Of a DNA stretch of 64,000 nt, positions 1 through 12,963 are shown in pieces. A program made the position numbers and the translations under genes. The stretch's first letter is position 1; each line of letters starts with the position of its first letter. The stretch spans positions 15,736,036 through 15,800,035 of the forward strand of contig NC_092202.1 in the NCBI RefSeq assembly GCF_043641665.1. Reading direction: 5' to 3'. The notes beneath the pieces were generated by a model. That model was not told the DNA's origin and did no database searches. It worked only from the letters and a program-made list of their open reading frames with translations. Source of the DNA: Enoplosus armatus (lineage: Eukaryota; Chordata; Actinopteri; Centrarchiformes; Enoplosidae).

Positions 1-26
1 GCTCCTGTATTCTTTTAGCATAAGCC

Positions 27-165
27 GGTGTTACACCAAACGCATAGCCGGGCTGCTTCATGGCTAGCATGCTTAACTTCACGTGTTGCTAGCTGTGTTA
101 GCAGAAACCCCAGTGTGACGTTAGTTGTGTTTGTAGAGCCTCTGACAACGTGGTCAACCCCTCTG

Positions 166-198
<33 letters not shown>

Positions 199-350
199 CA
201 TGTATTTTTATGTTGTCGTTTTTTTTAACGATCCTCGACTGAAATCACAGCTGTGTGCCATGTTAGGCTATAAAAATGAAGTATGTGATTTTAAAAAAAC
301 ATCAAATCAGGACTCAAAATGTGATGCGTCACAGAGTTTGGTGTAACACC
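27..350. repeat. 15-bp perfect inverted repeat pair (possible MITE)
   Basis: GGTGTTACACCAAAC at 27-41 is exactly the reverse complement of 336-350. The interior holds a 30-T run (169-198) and no coding frame of note. Size and arms suggest a small inverted-repeat element; no clear target duplication was seen. Confidence 0.45.
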
Positions 351-491
351 TGCATGTGTGATTCAGGATGGCCCAATGCCTTTTAATACAGGCTCAGACG
401 CACAGTGTAGGCTGCATAAAGTGTATATTAAGAGCCAAAATTGATGCGGGTTTGAGATCCTGGGGGCATTAGTAACACTTGCTTTTCTGCT

Positions 492-977
492 GTGATTAGA
501 TCCAAGATGGCTGCCTCGGTCTGTTGGAACGCATTGTTTTGCCTTGTTTTGTTTGTAAACAGTGTTTTTTGTTTTGGTTCACGGAGCTCTTTCACCAGAG
601 AAGAGCTCATGAACATCAGGGGAACAACTCCAGTGGATTTGTTTCCCGAATTTCTCGCACCTTTAACTGTTTTATGGGACATTATGGCCAAAGGTGCTCT
701 CACCTTTGCAGCTCTACGTCGACGTAGAGGGAAACGTGCCGGTGCGCTCGTGCGTCTTCGCTGGCGAGGACAACGCACACCGCTACCCGGAATATTTCTC
801 TCTAACGTGCGCTCACTGAGGAATAAGATGGACGAACTCCAGCTGCTGATGAGGAGAAACAAGGACTTTTATTCATCTGCTGTTTTGTGCTTCACGGAGA
901 CATGGCTGGGGGAAAGAACTCCTGACGCGGCGCTGCAGCTGGACGGATTCCAGCTACTGTTACACCACAGTCAGTAA
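492..977 (+). pseudogene. LINE ORF start and endonuclease fragment
   Basis: Frame begins MIRSKMAASVCWNALFCLVL and reaches the start of an AP-endonuclease-like domain (SNVRSLRNKMDEL ... CFTETWLGE). It breaks off after GFQLL, where most of the endonuclease is missing. The next stretch (about 975-1506) resumes with [12 protein letters not shown] in another frame and continues with LINE linker sequence. Confidence 0.75.
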
Positions 978-1477
978 CGCTTTTCACGCCGTCACCCGCG
1001 CTGCACTGGGACACTCTGACCACGACATGGTCCACCTGATTCCTACATACAGGCAGAAATTAAAACTTTCTAAGCCTGTTGTGAGAACTTCGAAGAAGTG
1101 GACCAGTGAAGCTGCAGAGGACCTGAAGGCGTGTTTGGACTGTACTGACTGGGATGTTTTCAGGACTGCTACCAACAGTCTGGATGAGTACACAGAGGCT
1201 GTGACTTCATATATCAGCTTCTGTGAGGACTGCTGCGTACCAACTCGGACCAGGGTGAGTTACAGCAACGACAAACCCTGGTTCACAGCAAGACTGCGAC
1301 AGCTGAGGTTGGAAAAGGAAGAGGTGTTTAAGAGTGGCAACAGAGCAGAGTTTAAGGAGGCCAAGTACAAGTTTAGCAAGGCGGTGAGGGAAGTTAAACG
1401 ACTGTACTCAGAGAGACTTCAAGACCAGTTCTCCTCCAACGACTCTGCTTCTGTGTGGAGGGGGCTCAGGCAGATCA

Positions 1478-2873
1478 GTGCCCCCCATTCCTCCAGCATC
1501 GACACCTCTGTCTGTCCTTGAAAGAGATGTGAACAGACTCTTCAAGAGACAAAACCCGCGAAAAGCTGCTGGACCAGGCTCCATCTCCCCATCCTGCCTG
1601 AAGCGCTGCGCCGATCAGCTGTCTCCGGTGTTCACGGACATCTTCAACACATCACTGGAGACATGCCACGTGCCAGCCTGCTTCAAGGCCTCCACTATCA
1701 TCCCCGTCCCCAAAAAACCAGGGCCCACAGGATTAAATGACTACAGACCCGTCGCCCTGACCTCTGTGGTCATGAAATCATTTGAACGCCTGGTCCTGTC
1801 CCACCTCAAATCCATCACAGACTCTCTGCTGGACCCCCTGCAGTTCGCCTACAGAGCCAACAGGTCTGTAGACAACGCCGTCAACTTGGCCGTACACTTC
1901 ATCCTCCAGCACGTAGACTCCACGGGATCCTACGCCAGGATCCTGTTTGTGGACTTCAGCTCTGCCTTCAACACGATCGTCCCGGCTCTTCTTCAGGACA
2001 AGCTCTCCCAGCTGAACGTGCCTGACCCCCCCTGCAGGTAAATCACAGATTTCCTGTCTGACAGGAAGCAGTACGTGAAGCTGGGGAAACACGTCTCAGA
2101 CTCGCGGACGATCAGCACCGGCTCCCCTCAAGGCTGTGTTCTTTCTCCTCTACTCTTCTCCCTGTACACCAACAGCTGCACCTCCAGTCACCAGTCCGTC
2201 AAGCTCCTGAAGTTCGCGGACGACACCACCCTCATCGGACTCATCTCTGGTGAGGATGAGTCTGCCTACAGGTGGGAGATTGACCATCTGGTGACCTGGT
2301 GCAACAGCAACAACCTGGAGCTTAACGCTTCAAAGACAGTGGAGATGGTTGTAGACTTCAGGAAGAGCGCAGCCCCACCCGCCCCCATCACCCTGTGTGA
2401 CTCTCCAGTGGACACTGTGGAGTCCTTCCGTTTCCTGGGCTCCATCATCAGCCAGGACCTCCGGTGGGAGCTGAACATCAGCTCCCTCATCAAGAAAGCC
2501 AAACAGGATGTACTTCCTGAGGCAGCTGAGGAAGTTTAACCTGCCACAAACAATGCTGGTTCACTTCTACACTGCCATCATAGAGTCCATCCTCACCTCC
2601 TCCATCACCGTCTGGTACGCTGCTGCCTCCACCAAGGACGGACGCAGACTGCAGCGTATCATCCGCTCTGCAGAGAGGGTGATCGGCTGCAACCTCCCAT
2701 CTCTTCAGGACCTGTACTCCTCCAGGACCCTGAGGAGAGCAGGGAAGATCGCTGCCGACCCCTCCCACCCCGGACACCATCTGTTCGACCCCCTCCCCTC
2801 AGGAGGCTGCGGTCCATCAGGACCAAAACCTCCCGCCACAAAAACAGTTTCTTCCCCTCTGCAGTCAACCTGA
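1478..2873 (+). pseudogene. LINE reverse transcriptase fragments
   Basis: Three frames together show RT blocks: FVDFSSAFNTI (1478-2041), then GSPQGCVLSPLLFSLYTN and the catalytic FADDTTLIG (2075-2539), then the C-terminal RRLQRIIRSAERVIG and LPSLQDLYSSRTLRRAGKI (2508-2873). An in-frame TAA follows CR near 2039, and a frameshift lies near 2508. Confidence 0.85.
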
Positions 2874-3173
2874 CAAACTTACATTGACCCCCCCCCGAAC
2901 ACAAACATTACTTATACGTTATATTAACGTACATCACCCCTGTCCCCCCTGCGTTACATTAACGCACCCACCCCCTACTGGACACTTTACCTGGACACTT
3001 TACTTTATTCTGGTCACTGCACTGTTGTTATTTATCTTATCTTATTTTTATTCTTATTGTTATTTTAGCTTTTATATTCTACTTATTTGTTATCAAAACA
3101 ATAGCACCTTCAGACCACAGCAAATTCCTTGTAATGTATGTTACTTGGCAATAAACAGTTTCTGATTCTGATT

Positions 3174-3490
3174 TTTATCATAGTTATACCACGCTATCTC
3201 TCTTGATTGACAGTCGGGCACAAATTCAAAGCAGTTGTAAGCAAGAGACGACACCAGAGTGGTGCCCCTTGTCCCATTCTCAGGAACGCACCATGAAGGA
3301 ATTTCTTCAAATTTGACCCAAACGTCCACTTGGATTCAAGGATGAACTGATTACAACTTGCTGGTCAAAGGTCACTGTGACCTCACAAAACACGTTTTTT
3401 TTTGGCTGTAACTCAAGAATTGATGACCATATCTCTCAGTTGGTCGGACACTCAGTGGGTGACGCTTCTGACTCATTGTGACCTTTAAAA
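3174..3490 (+). repeat. dispersed fish-type repeat fragment
   Basis: Contains the phrase ccaaacgtccacttggattc and ggtcaaaggtcactgtgacc, which I associate with a common teleost interspersed repeat. No coding potential seen. It abuts the LINE 3' end. Confidence 0.4.
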
Positions 3491-3612
3491 TCCATCCAAG
3501 AATCCATCTTCACATAGTAATCAAGTACACGTGTTCCTGTTTAGACAATACATCTATAATAATCCTTCATTAACCAGTTCATACATATGTATCATCAAGA
3601 TGGTGATAACTT

Positions 3613-3649
3613 CCATTTAGCCCAAAAACACACTTTTTGGGCTAAATGG
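3613..3649. repeat. perfect 16-bp stem hairpin
   Basis: CCATTTAGCCCAAAAA, a 5-nt loop CACAC, then the exact reverse complement. It lies about 0.9 kb beyond the inferred camk2d poly(A) site. It may be a relic of a small inverted-repeat element. Confidence 0.7.
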
Positions 3650-4489
3650 GAGGCAGAAGTATTTAGCAAAGTATACTTAAAGGATAAAAGTAAAGACACT
3701 AGTTCAGCAGCACAGTATCTGATAAGTTATTATACATTATATTACTAGATCATTAATACTGATGCGTCAGTGTGTAAGCAGCATATTATACTGTTGTAGC
3801 TGCTCGAGGTGGAGCTACTTTTAACTACTTTATATATATATTGAGCTAGTTTAGTCCAGTAGTTCCCAACCTAGTGTCTCAAATCTGTTTTTAATTTTTT
3901 GGACTTTGTGACATATCGGACGATTACACCTCTTTGGGCCTCAAAACTGTTACCTTCTGATGAAAAAAAACACTCCTTGGTGGAACCACTCGTTTAATCT
4001 TTTGGCATTCAATTGTCTTTTATAAACTTATCATATGATTTGTTTTTGTCAATGTAAAATCTTAATCTAAAATATAACGTAACTTTCTGTCAGACAAATG
4101 GAGCAGAGTAGAATTATAAAGCAGCAAAACAGGAATACTCCAGAGAAGCGTAAGACCCTCCAAACTGTGCAGTACTTTCATCACTGGGGAGGGCTGTTTT
4201 TATGAGTTTATTAATCACTGTGTGACGAACTGAATGACATCCAGTGATTGAAGGATGGTGGCATACAGGACACCTCCATAATAGACAAGATTGTAAGATA
4301 AAAATAAATACCATGTATGTATACAGTAAATGACAGAGGGCCCAATGTTGATCCTTGTGGGACACCTTTATTAAAACAGCCTCCAGCCACTGGCTGCAGT
4401 AACAATATTAAACACAGCTTTATAAGACCTTGGCAGTTATAAACTGTAGCAAAAGAAGACAAACTGAAACAAGTACAAACTACAAAGTA
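3650..4489. other. AT-rich intergenic stretch
   Basis: No supported gene. Short open frames here have no recognisable motif. Alternative AATAAA signals on the minus strand near 4209 and 4371 could extend the camk2d 3' end. Confidence 0.5.
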
Positions 4490-4509
4490 ATTTGGCATAA
4501 ATCACACAT

Positions 4510-4515
4510 TTTATT
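4510..4515 (-). promoter_or_regulatory. probable camk2d poly(A) signal
   Basis: Minus-strand AATAAA at 4515-4510. It is followed within about 30-60 nt by a U/GU-rich stretch (TTTGTAGTTTGTACTTGTTT and on). This gives a 3' UTR of about 1.6 kb. Other AATAAA matches exist nearby (about 4371 and 4209), so the choice is an inference. Confidence 0.5.
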
Positions 4516-4554
4516 TGATATTTCTTAACATACATCAGGCTTGTCCCATCATGG

Positions 4555-4558
<4 letters not shown>

Positions 4559-4592
<34 letters not shown>
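4559..4592. repeat. (AT)n microsatellite
   Basis: About 17 AT units inside the inferred camk2d 3' UTR, close to the poly(A) signal. Confidence 0.95.
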
Positions 4593-4598
<6 letters not shown>

Positions 4599-6218
4599 GT
4601 GATGTGTCCCAGCAGGAATTTCAATGCAAGATAAAAACAAAAAAGTGTGGCGGCGTGTGAGGGACGGATGTGATTTAAAGAATGCAAACGGTGTTCTGAA
4701 CAAAAAAAAAACCCCTCAAACATGATTGTCAGTGGATACCCTGTGACTTTGTCTTTGAACATGACCGCTTCCTCTTCCCTTCCCGTGCTTTGATTCTGGA
4801 ATTACAATCTCAAATAATGCGCTTTTAACCGCAGACATTTCGCAACATCCTAATCCTAAAAAAAATATGAACCCTCACGTGCCAATAATTAAGAACAATA
4901 GTAATTCTGGCTAATAATCAAATTCCCTGTGGCAAAAAAAACAAAACAACCTAACTTCCAGAAGTAAACGTCTCAGCTGGAATTTGGCATTCCAGTCAGT
5001 GTCAACGTCACGATTCTACTTTAGTCTCGTCCAGTGTAAAATATGGTGCTGTTAAAAAAAAAATGGCGTACACCAGCTGAACAGAGGACAAAGGGTTGAA
5101 TCACCAATAAAGACTCAGTGAAGGTTTAAAATAGCTTAGGAGCGGAGGGACGAATATCACGATATACAAAAAGTCAACAAAAGCAAAATGGAACAACTGA
5201 TAAAATTCACATAATTAGCTCCTTTACTGTACGAAAATATGATTTGACTGGAAAGCGTTACAGAATGGCCTTAAAGAATTATACAAACTTAATACACGAG
5301 ATATCGCAGAGATAAATTCTATCTTAAGAGACGCTGCGATAATGGAGGCCCGAACAGACAAAGTCAAACGCGCGTTTAAACTGCTATTTTTTTTTTCCCT
5401 TTTAAAAACACGTAGTTAAAATCCCTTGACTGGATTTGTAAAATTAGCCAACTCAGTTCATATGGATACTGATCGATTAAGTTTAAGAGAGAGCAATTAA
5501 CATCGATTGCCAACAAAAAAAACAAACAAAAAAACCTATACGTCACCGAAACAAAGCAAAGCTTGAGCCTTGAGCTTTAATAGATGGCAAATAATTCTGA
5601 AATGATAAAGCAGATATGTGATATATTGGTCATCGTGCCAAAAGGCAGGAAAGAGAAAAAAAAAGTCAGCTCATGAGTCCTCGATATGTGCAATATTCAA
5701 ATGAAAAAGTGTCACCACATGACGACTGGAAGTTTCACATGTTTCACCAACCCATTAAAAATGAAAATCACTTCTATTTAAAAACATACTGATCTAAAAA
5801 GAAAAAAAAAAACACATGCTGCAGGTAAACATCCTGTAATGAACACCACGCGCTCTCACTACAAAATGATATTGCCCCCCCCCCCTTCATGTACAATAAT
5901 CTTCAGTCCAGCAGCGACAATATGTAAACAACACACTGAGAGGGCCGGAGCTCTAGCTATCATGGGCAGGGATTGGCTGAGGGGGGTCTGATGGACACTT
6001 GGTAGGCGTAGGCGGAGGGGAGGGGTCTGTTCAGCTGTCTGCTGTAGGCTGGAGGGTGTCTGTAGTCAAAAGATCGTTCCTCTCAACTGAAACACAAACC
6101 ACATGAGGATTAATTACTAGATTAAAAACATTTTATTTATGACATTTCACTTAATTTTGTGCTTTGCTTCTGCTTGATATTCCTTTTTAGCAACAGGACG
6201 ATCTCATTTTACCCCCCA

Positions 6219-7499
6219 ATAGAGTGCTGCAGGAATGAGTCCTAAAACCCGGAAATGAGTCAGCATTTTTACACTTCCTGTTCCCTTGTCTGGAAGTCGA
6301 TGGGTTTTTGGTTCGATGCCTGAAATAAGGTCTGAGGTTAACACACAAGCTTTAGAGATTTACACGTTTTGTTCTACGACATTTGTTAGCGGTCGTTAAC
6401 AAGCGGCTAAATGAGACTACAGAGGTTGTCGCGGACATTAAACGTCTTCATGCCGAACACGGAAAGTCATCTACTCACTAGTCCGTCTTTACAGCCTCGT
6501 TGTGTTTATACTCTACATCATGTGTCACTAACTGACCCAGACGCTGTCCTATACAGACCCGGACCTATAATAAATAAATTATTAAGGGATTTTAAATTTT
6601 GACGAGGCGCTTCTATTTTAACCGGCGCAGCTTTTCTAGTCTTTACGGCGCTGGTTCAGCAGATCAGGAAACTCACAGACCAATTGCATACGAGTTAAGC
6701 CAGCCCACGTGATGCTACTCAGCTAATCAAATCTGTGCATTCCAGGCGATAAACATTGCGACTCTGAATACAGACGGACGAGAGAGGCGAGTGACAGATG
6801 ATAAGTCGAGTGAACGATACAGGGAGAGAGACTGTTAACTGTTTCACATCTTGACTTAACAAAGAAAAGTCTTTTACTTAATGGGAGAAGAACATTATAC
6901 ACATCTACAGTATTCTATATCTGTAGAGTTCAATGTTACGTGACAATAAAGATGGTCAAAATGTTTTTGAATTGTACTTTCTTTATTTGACAGTCAGTTG
7001 TTGATCACATGCAGACGTTGATACAACCACTAGGCTACTTCAATATATATATCACACTAAATCACAACGCAGGTCAGACGTTGTGATGTTCCGGACCTTT
7101 GCTTGAGGACATTTTCTCTAATTGGACCTCTTCATATTTTAGTTGAATACCCCTGCTCTATATCTGTCTGTATATCTGTATCTATCTATAGTCTCTTAAA
7201 AGTGAAGCTCAGTGGCGGTGATGTTGAAGTAATGCGACCGCGGTGTGGTTCGTTTATAGCCTAACGTTAGCTTTGTACTTCTGGCGATTCCATTTACGCT
7301 TCAAACATCTTAAAAGTGGTGTTCATTAGTGAAGATTATCTCGCTGAACAAAACGTGTCAGAATCATAAACCTTTGTTTTGCCACAGAGCTCTTTTTCTG
7401 CAATAATCCAAAATCCCATTGGCTTTTTGTGGAGGGAACCAGGGCGATGCTAACTTTCGGGTTGGCCTACAAAAATACATCATCGCTGCAGCGCTCTGT
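6219..7499 (+). repeat. MITE-like family A, copy 1
   Basis: Ends resemble each other in inverted orientation (AGAGTGCTGCAGGAATGA at the left; the right end reversed reads AGAGCGCTGCAGCGATGA). Two further copies lie at 16184-16741 and 57881-58338. This copy is longer, probably because of an insertion around 6600-7150. It fills the last camk2d intron. Confidence 0.65.
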
Positions 7500-7902
7500 G
7501 TGTCTGTCAAATGAAGACCTCGAAGAATTCAGCGGCACGTAGGAAAGACGTATCACAACGCAGAACAAATGAATAACCTTTGAGTGTCGTGTGTACGTTT
7601 ACCAAATTTTGCAAAACGTTGGATGGAATTTGTGCTTTGCAGAAAATTATTCAGGCAGAAGTGGTTGGAAATAAACTGAACTAAGGAACATCTCCCAGTT
7701 AGGGAAAAAATAGGCCCATGGTGGCGCTATCCACAGCAAAAACTATTCGCTAGTTCGTTAAAACATGTTGAGTCGTTTTTGAGATGTCCTGCTAAATAAC
7801 AGATGTCATTCTGGGATTAGAAGAACAATCGCTCAAAGACAAAAAGGAGATGGAGGGAGAGATAGTGTGTGTGGGGGAAGGTGGGGGGGGGTTGTGGTGA
7901 CC

Positions 7903-8135
7903 TTACTTGGTGGGCACGGTGGGCGAGCCGGAGCGGTGGAAGTGGATGTTCTGCCACTTGCTGTCGCGGCGGTGCCAGATACGCGTCTCCTCCGACTGCA
8001 TGGTGCGAGGCATGCCGCTGCCGTCGATGTACTGGGTGAGGCGGATGTACGCGATGCAGGCGGCCTCGTCCCCGATCAGGTGGACGTGGGGGTTGAGCAG
8101 GATGGTGTGGATGGGCTGCTTCCCCTTGGACAGGG
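7903..8135 (-). CDS. camk2d: camk2d last hub exon with stop
   Basis: Acceptor tcctctgcag. It encodes (A)[20 protein letters not shown]..., then [15 protein letters not shown]..., ending [13 protein letters not shown] and TAA (7905-7903). ALSK and HRSGSPTVP are delta hallmarks. The final Lys codon and stop overlap a consensus donor (AA|gtaagg at 7907/7906). Unspliced transcripts end in Lys, while splicing to 6086 gives Asn followed by TGA. Confidence 0.96.
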
Positions 8136-8173
8136 CTGCAGAGGAAAAGAACACGGAGGGTGGGGGTTTGTAC

Positions 8174-8672
<499 letters not shown>

Positions 8673-8703
8673 TTAAGATTGCATGAATGTAAGGTGTGTA
8701 TTA

Positions 8704-8919
<216 letters not shown>

Positions 8920-8928
8920 TCACAACAT

Positions 8929-8944
8929 GGGGGGGGGGGGGGGG
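8929..8944 (+). repeat. G16 homopolymer
   Basis: Sixteen consecutive G on the plus strand in the intron upstream of hub exon 8732-8807; one of many such runs in the window. Confidence 0.95.
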
Positions 8945-9135
8945 TGGGTGGGGGCAGAAATACACCTGTCACATAGACATCATGAGTGAAGGTATGAAGT
9001 CAGTCAGCACGGAGCAAACAACAACATCAAAATTACCTTTCATGCTAAGGAGGTAAGCTAGGAAACAACGAATGGAGAGAATAAGTGCTGGTGTTGTGGC
9101 TTTCTACAAGTACACCCAAAAAGTTTCTTCACTCA

Positions 9136-9141
<6 letters not shown>

Positions 9142-9195
<54 letters not shown>
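9142..9195 (+). repeat. (CA)n microsatellite
   Basis: About 27 CA units. Confidence 0.97.
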
Positions 9196-9198
<3 letters not shown>

Positions 9199-9737
9199 CA
9201 ATGCTGCACATCCACTTTTACCTTCAACAGCTTCAAGTCCACTGCTGTTCCCGGCTACCTGAACACTTACAGTCTGCTGTGGGTGCCGAGCTCGGATTCC
9301 CTCCAGTGACCATAAAAGCAACAGAGTGACAGCAGAAAGGCGCAACATGTTCCCCTCGTGAACTGAGACAGTTCTTTCCAGTGGCAGGACGAGATGCCGG
9401 GCTCACACTGACCAGATAAAATTTTTTTTTAAAAAACCCACAATACTCTGTTCGGATTGGCCGGTTGCATAAAAAGCCCGACACAGCTGAAATAATGTTA
9501 CTCTGAAAGTGTCCTTTGGCACCAACAGTGGACTTCACTCAGCAAATAGCAGACGTAGCACCGACTATGTTTACAGAGACTATCAGTTTGCTCATGGGGG
9601 GGCCTTATGGGGCCAAAACGGGCCTTTTACAAAACTGAATAGTTGCTTTTTGTCCAAATTGACATTCGCACACATGGGTCAGCGTTTTCTGCGTCTTGAT
9701 GCGTAGATGTCCTGTAGATGGGGAGGACTGGGGGATC

Positions 9738-10173
9738 ATGATGATTCACAGTTCAAAAAAGTCCTAATTTATCTTCTACTGGCCCTTCATGCAGCCCCTC
9801 AGTTCACCCTCTGTCTGAAACAAGCCGTGTGAGCTCCTGTCTCTTTAAGACCCTCCAAAGCCCACTGTCTTCTGATTGGCCAGCCAAGTTTTTGGAAGAA
9901 TTTCCAAAGGCAAACTGTAAACCTAACGTTACAAAGCAACGTTGACGTAAACATAAACATCTGGTCCGTGCCTGGAGCAGAGATACCATATAAGGACATT
10001 CGTGCCTCTCTGACATCACAGAGACACGGCGGTTGAAAAAACTGAAACAGAGCGTTTAGAGCAGTCTGAAGCCTGAGCTTTTGGCTCTCAGGGATTACTT
10101 TGACATACCTTTACCTCATTATTTGGCAACATTTAGTATGAATATAAGGAAAAGCATAATAGGTCCTCTTTAA
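9738..10173 (+). repeat. TTAA-MITE family B, 5'-truncated copy
   Basis: Right end AATAGGTCCTCT followed by TTAA. The body is shared with 54289-55727 and 58876-59413 (for example GGAAGAATTTCCAAAGGCAA). TTAA at the border suggests piggyBac-type mobilisation; this is an inference. Confidence 0.7.
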
Positions 10174-11364
10174 GATTGTGAATGTCATGCGAGCTGTCAG
10201 TAATCCACAGTCAGCACTGTAACTTCAGTTACTAGTTTCTTTGCAGGGTTCACATGCAAAAAATGACCCAACCAACAATGATGCACTGTCAGTTTATAGT
10301 AGCCAGCGTGACAGATAAAAATGTGTGGCATTCTAGTAAATATGCACTTTGGTCTTCTCAGTTTGTACACTGAGAGAGCACACACCCCTTCCTCATTCGA
10401 CCTGGACGAAAACAAACAGTGTCTTTCACATTCATTTCCCCTTTAATGGAAACTAAAGCAGCACACGGAATCCCGTGTAACACTGTGAAACAAACTGCTT
10501 CTCATTTGTTTCAAAGTGTCTATTAAAATGTTTGATTGATGTAAAGCCAAATTAATTAAAAGGCCCAGCATTAGCAAACACAATGTTAATACAGCACAGT
10601 GGATTTCTTGTCTGAAAGGTGGCAAATGGATGTTTCTTTCAGAGCGCTTCATCCTCCGTCTCTCTGGAAACACTTTGACACGAAGTGAGAAGAAAAAGAC
10701 ACGCAGTCTTGCCTGATAGTTACTCTACGTTCCAGCCTGGATCCACGTCATTTACAGAAGCAGGCGGTATGTATCGGTCTGAAATATGGAGTAGCGGCGG
10801 TACGAGGAGCTCAGGCTGCCGGTGGATTACTGTAACGCTCCACAGTGTCCGTGGAGTGGAAATAATGCCCTCTGAGTATCTGTCAGCTGTATAATGCATA
10901 GTCTTTCCTCCGGGATCTCTTATTAGAGCATGGACAGACAAGACTTGGCACGCACACACGCTAATGGATAGAAACACATGTGGCAGTAGTACAAAGACAC
11001 ACACACACACACACACACGTAGCAGTAATACAAAGAAGCTAAGCTGATAAACTGACCCAGCAGCACTGTTGAGCCAAACAAAACAAAGCACATAACCGTG
11101 ATGATGGAGATGGTGATGGGTCACACGAGACACACACACACACTATAAAATACATGTCTCAAGTATTTGTGCTGCTTCTTTCCAGAGTCTTATTTGAGTA
11201 GAATGCATTAATGATAACATTGCCAGTACCAAAAAAAAACATTATTTTCTGACAAACCTGCATTTCAACAAAAAGAAGCCAAAGTTCTGAAATGTTCACT
11301 GTTGTTTAAACACAAGCAGGCAGACGAGAACTTTGCCTGAATGAAAGTCTGTAAACGCTTTGAT

Positions 11365-11693
11365 TTAAAGCTACAGCAGGCAATAATACTGAATTATAAT
11401 TTAGGTTCAAATAGCGAATTTTGACCATCGCATGTCACTAACAATATCTGATTTTAAAGTGTCTGTGAAGCACCCGCCCGCCTTTGTGTTTAGTCTTTTA
11501 AAGAAAAAAACTGGACCAGGCCTGAATCAAACACCCAATCAGGGGTTAGCGAGCACGTAACTGGCCAATCGCATCAACTCTGTGCAAACAAGGCCGTTCT
11601 ACAGAAGGTTCCGCCTTCTGGACTGGAGTGTGAATCAGAACACAGACACCCCCAGGTTACCCCTGATATGAATATTGCCTACTGTAACTTTAA
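11365..11693 (+). repeat. TTAA-MITE family C, complete copy
   Basis: TTAA on both sides, with inverted ends AGCTACAGCAGGCAATA and TATTGCCTACTGTAACT. 329 bp including target sites, no coding capacity. A second, truncated copy is at 8174-8405. Confidence 0.75.
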
Positions 11694-12963
11694 AATCAGG
11701 ACGTGTCTGATAGTGGAACAAGTAAACGAGGTTACATTCAGACAGCGTTCAGCACTGAACAGTGTACAATGAAAAACGAAAGAATGTAAATCTTAACGGG
11801 CCTACGGTTCGGCTCTGTGACAAATGTCGTACAACATGAAGCAAAGTGTGGCCGTTCAGTCGGCACATCCTGACACAGACGCAAAAACCTTCGACTCCAG
11901 ACAAAAGTCAGAGACCGTCACAAGCAATAAGAAGCTCAGTGGACAGAATACCTGAGAGTCTGTGTCACATCTCCACCAACTTTTTTTTTTTTTTACTTAC
12001 TTTATACAAGGTCTGTGTTAGAGCAGTTTCTTGTTTGGGAAATATTATGTTTTTACCTCCTCAGGCTATTTGAAATCCTTCAAACCCCCCCCCCCCCCAA
12101 AAAAAGGCCATAACCTGCGAGGAAGAGTCAAGTAGGTTTTAAAGTCACAAACCAAAAAGGTTGGGAACCACCGACTTCAATACAGTAAAAGAGAGGTTAG
12201 GGAGTCATGATGGCTTCTGACCTGCAGGGGGTGCTGTAAGACAGCAGCTCTGCACTCAGTGGATGAGGCGTGGTACAGAGGTCTGTTTAATCCAGAAGTT
12301 TTTTTGTTTTTTTTTTAAATCTAAGTGCCACATGAACTTCATTTTTTAAAATTGAAGATGTCGTGTTAAGAAGACCTTGTCTGTGAGCACCGAGTCCGGA
12401 GCCGTGTTCTTTTAATGCTGTAATAACTCCAAAAAAAAAAAAAAAAAGACCAAAATCAAATGAAATATCATAAATTGTATCATAAATACGACATCATATT
12501 CATGAAGGTGTAGCAAAATGATATTACTGAGCCCAAACTGCTCTGCACTCTATAATTTTGCATTGAACCTCAGGCAGAATGAATGTACATTCGCTGCCAA
12601 AACCCAACAGTTTAAGAATTAGAAATAATAATTATGACCTTTCCGTACACGAATCATCAGAGTCGTGGGCACTTGACTGGTGGACTTCCACTAAATAACT
12701 TAACTAATGATAGTTCCTTAAAAACTGACTTCAGTGTGTTTCTGGTTAATGGAAGGCAAGTGTGAGCTGAAGAAACACACAGGTGGACATGTATGGGTTC
12801 CTGTTATAGCTTTCATTGGCTGCGTCTTTCTGAATAACGGTAGCCGTCCTCCTCAGAACTCCTGTATGTTATAAAAAACACAGACATTCCTTCTTTTTTT
12901 TTTTTGCTACACTTCTGATTATCTTCAGTTTCTCCCCCAAGAACTGGGAAAAAATGGACTTAC

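Larger units (their letters stand above)
490..3172 (+). mobile_element. decayed LINE, L2-like
   Basis: Non-LTR retrotransposon remnant carrying endonuclease and reverse-transcriptase fragments in several frames. It ends in AATAAACAGTTTCTGATTCTGA, the kind of 3' tail seen on fish L2-type LINEs. The endonuclease middle is deleted near 975, there is an internal deletion near 1500, and stops and frame changes occur in the reverse transcriptase, so it is inactive. It lies just downstream of camk2d, in opposite orientation. The 5' end is uncertain. Confidence 0.85.
4490..6086 (-). other. camk2d: camk2d terminal exon / 3' UTR
   Basis: Acceptor ttgtgtttcag ends at 6087. The exon begins TTGAGAGG, so joined after ...CCCACCAA it gives Thr-Asn-stop (TGA at 6085-6083). 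As I recall, some mammalian CAMK2D isoforms also end in VPIN by the same device. The rest is non-coding, AT-rich, with an 11-C run (5875-5885) and a TA repeat. The end near 4490 is inferred from the poly(A) signal. Confidence 0.7.
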
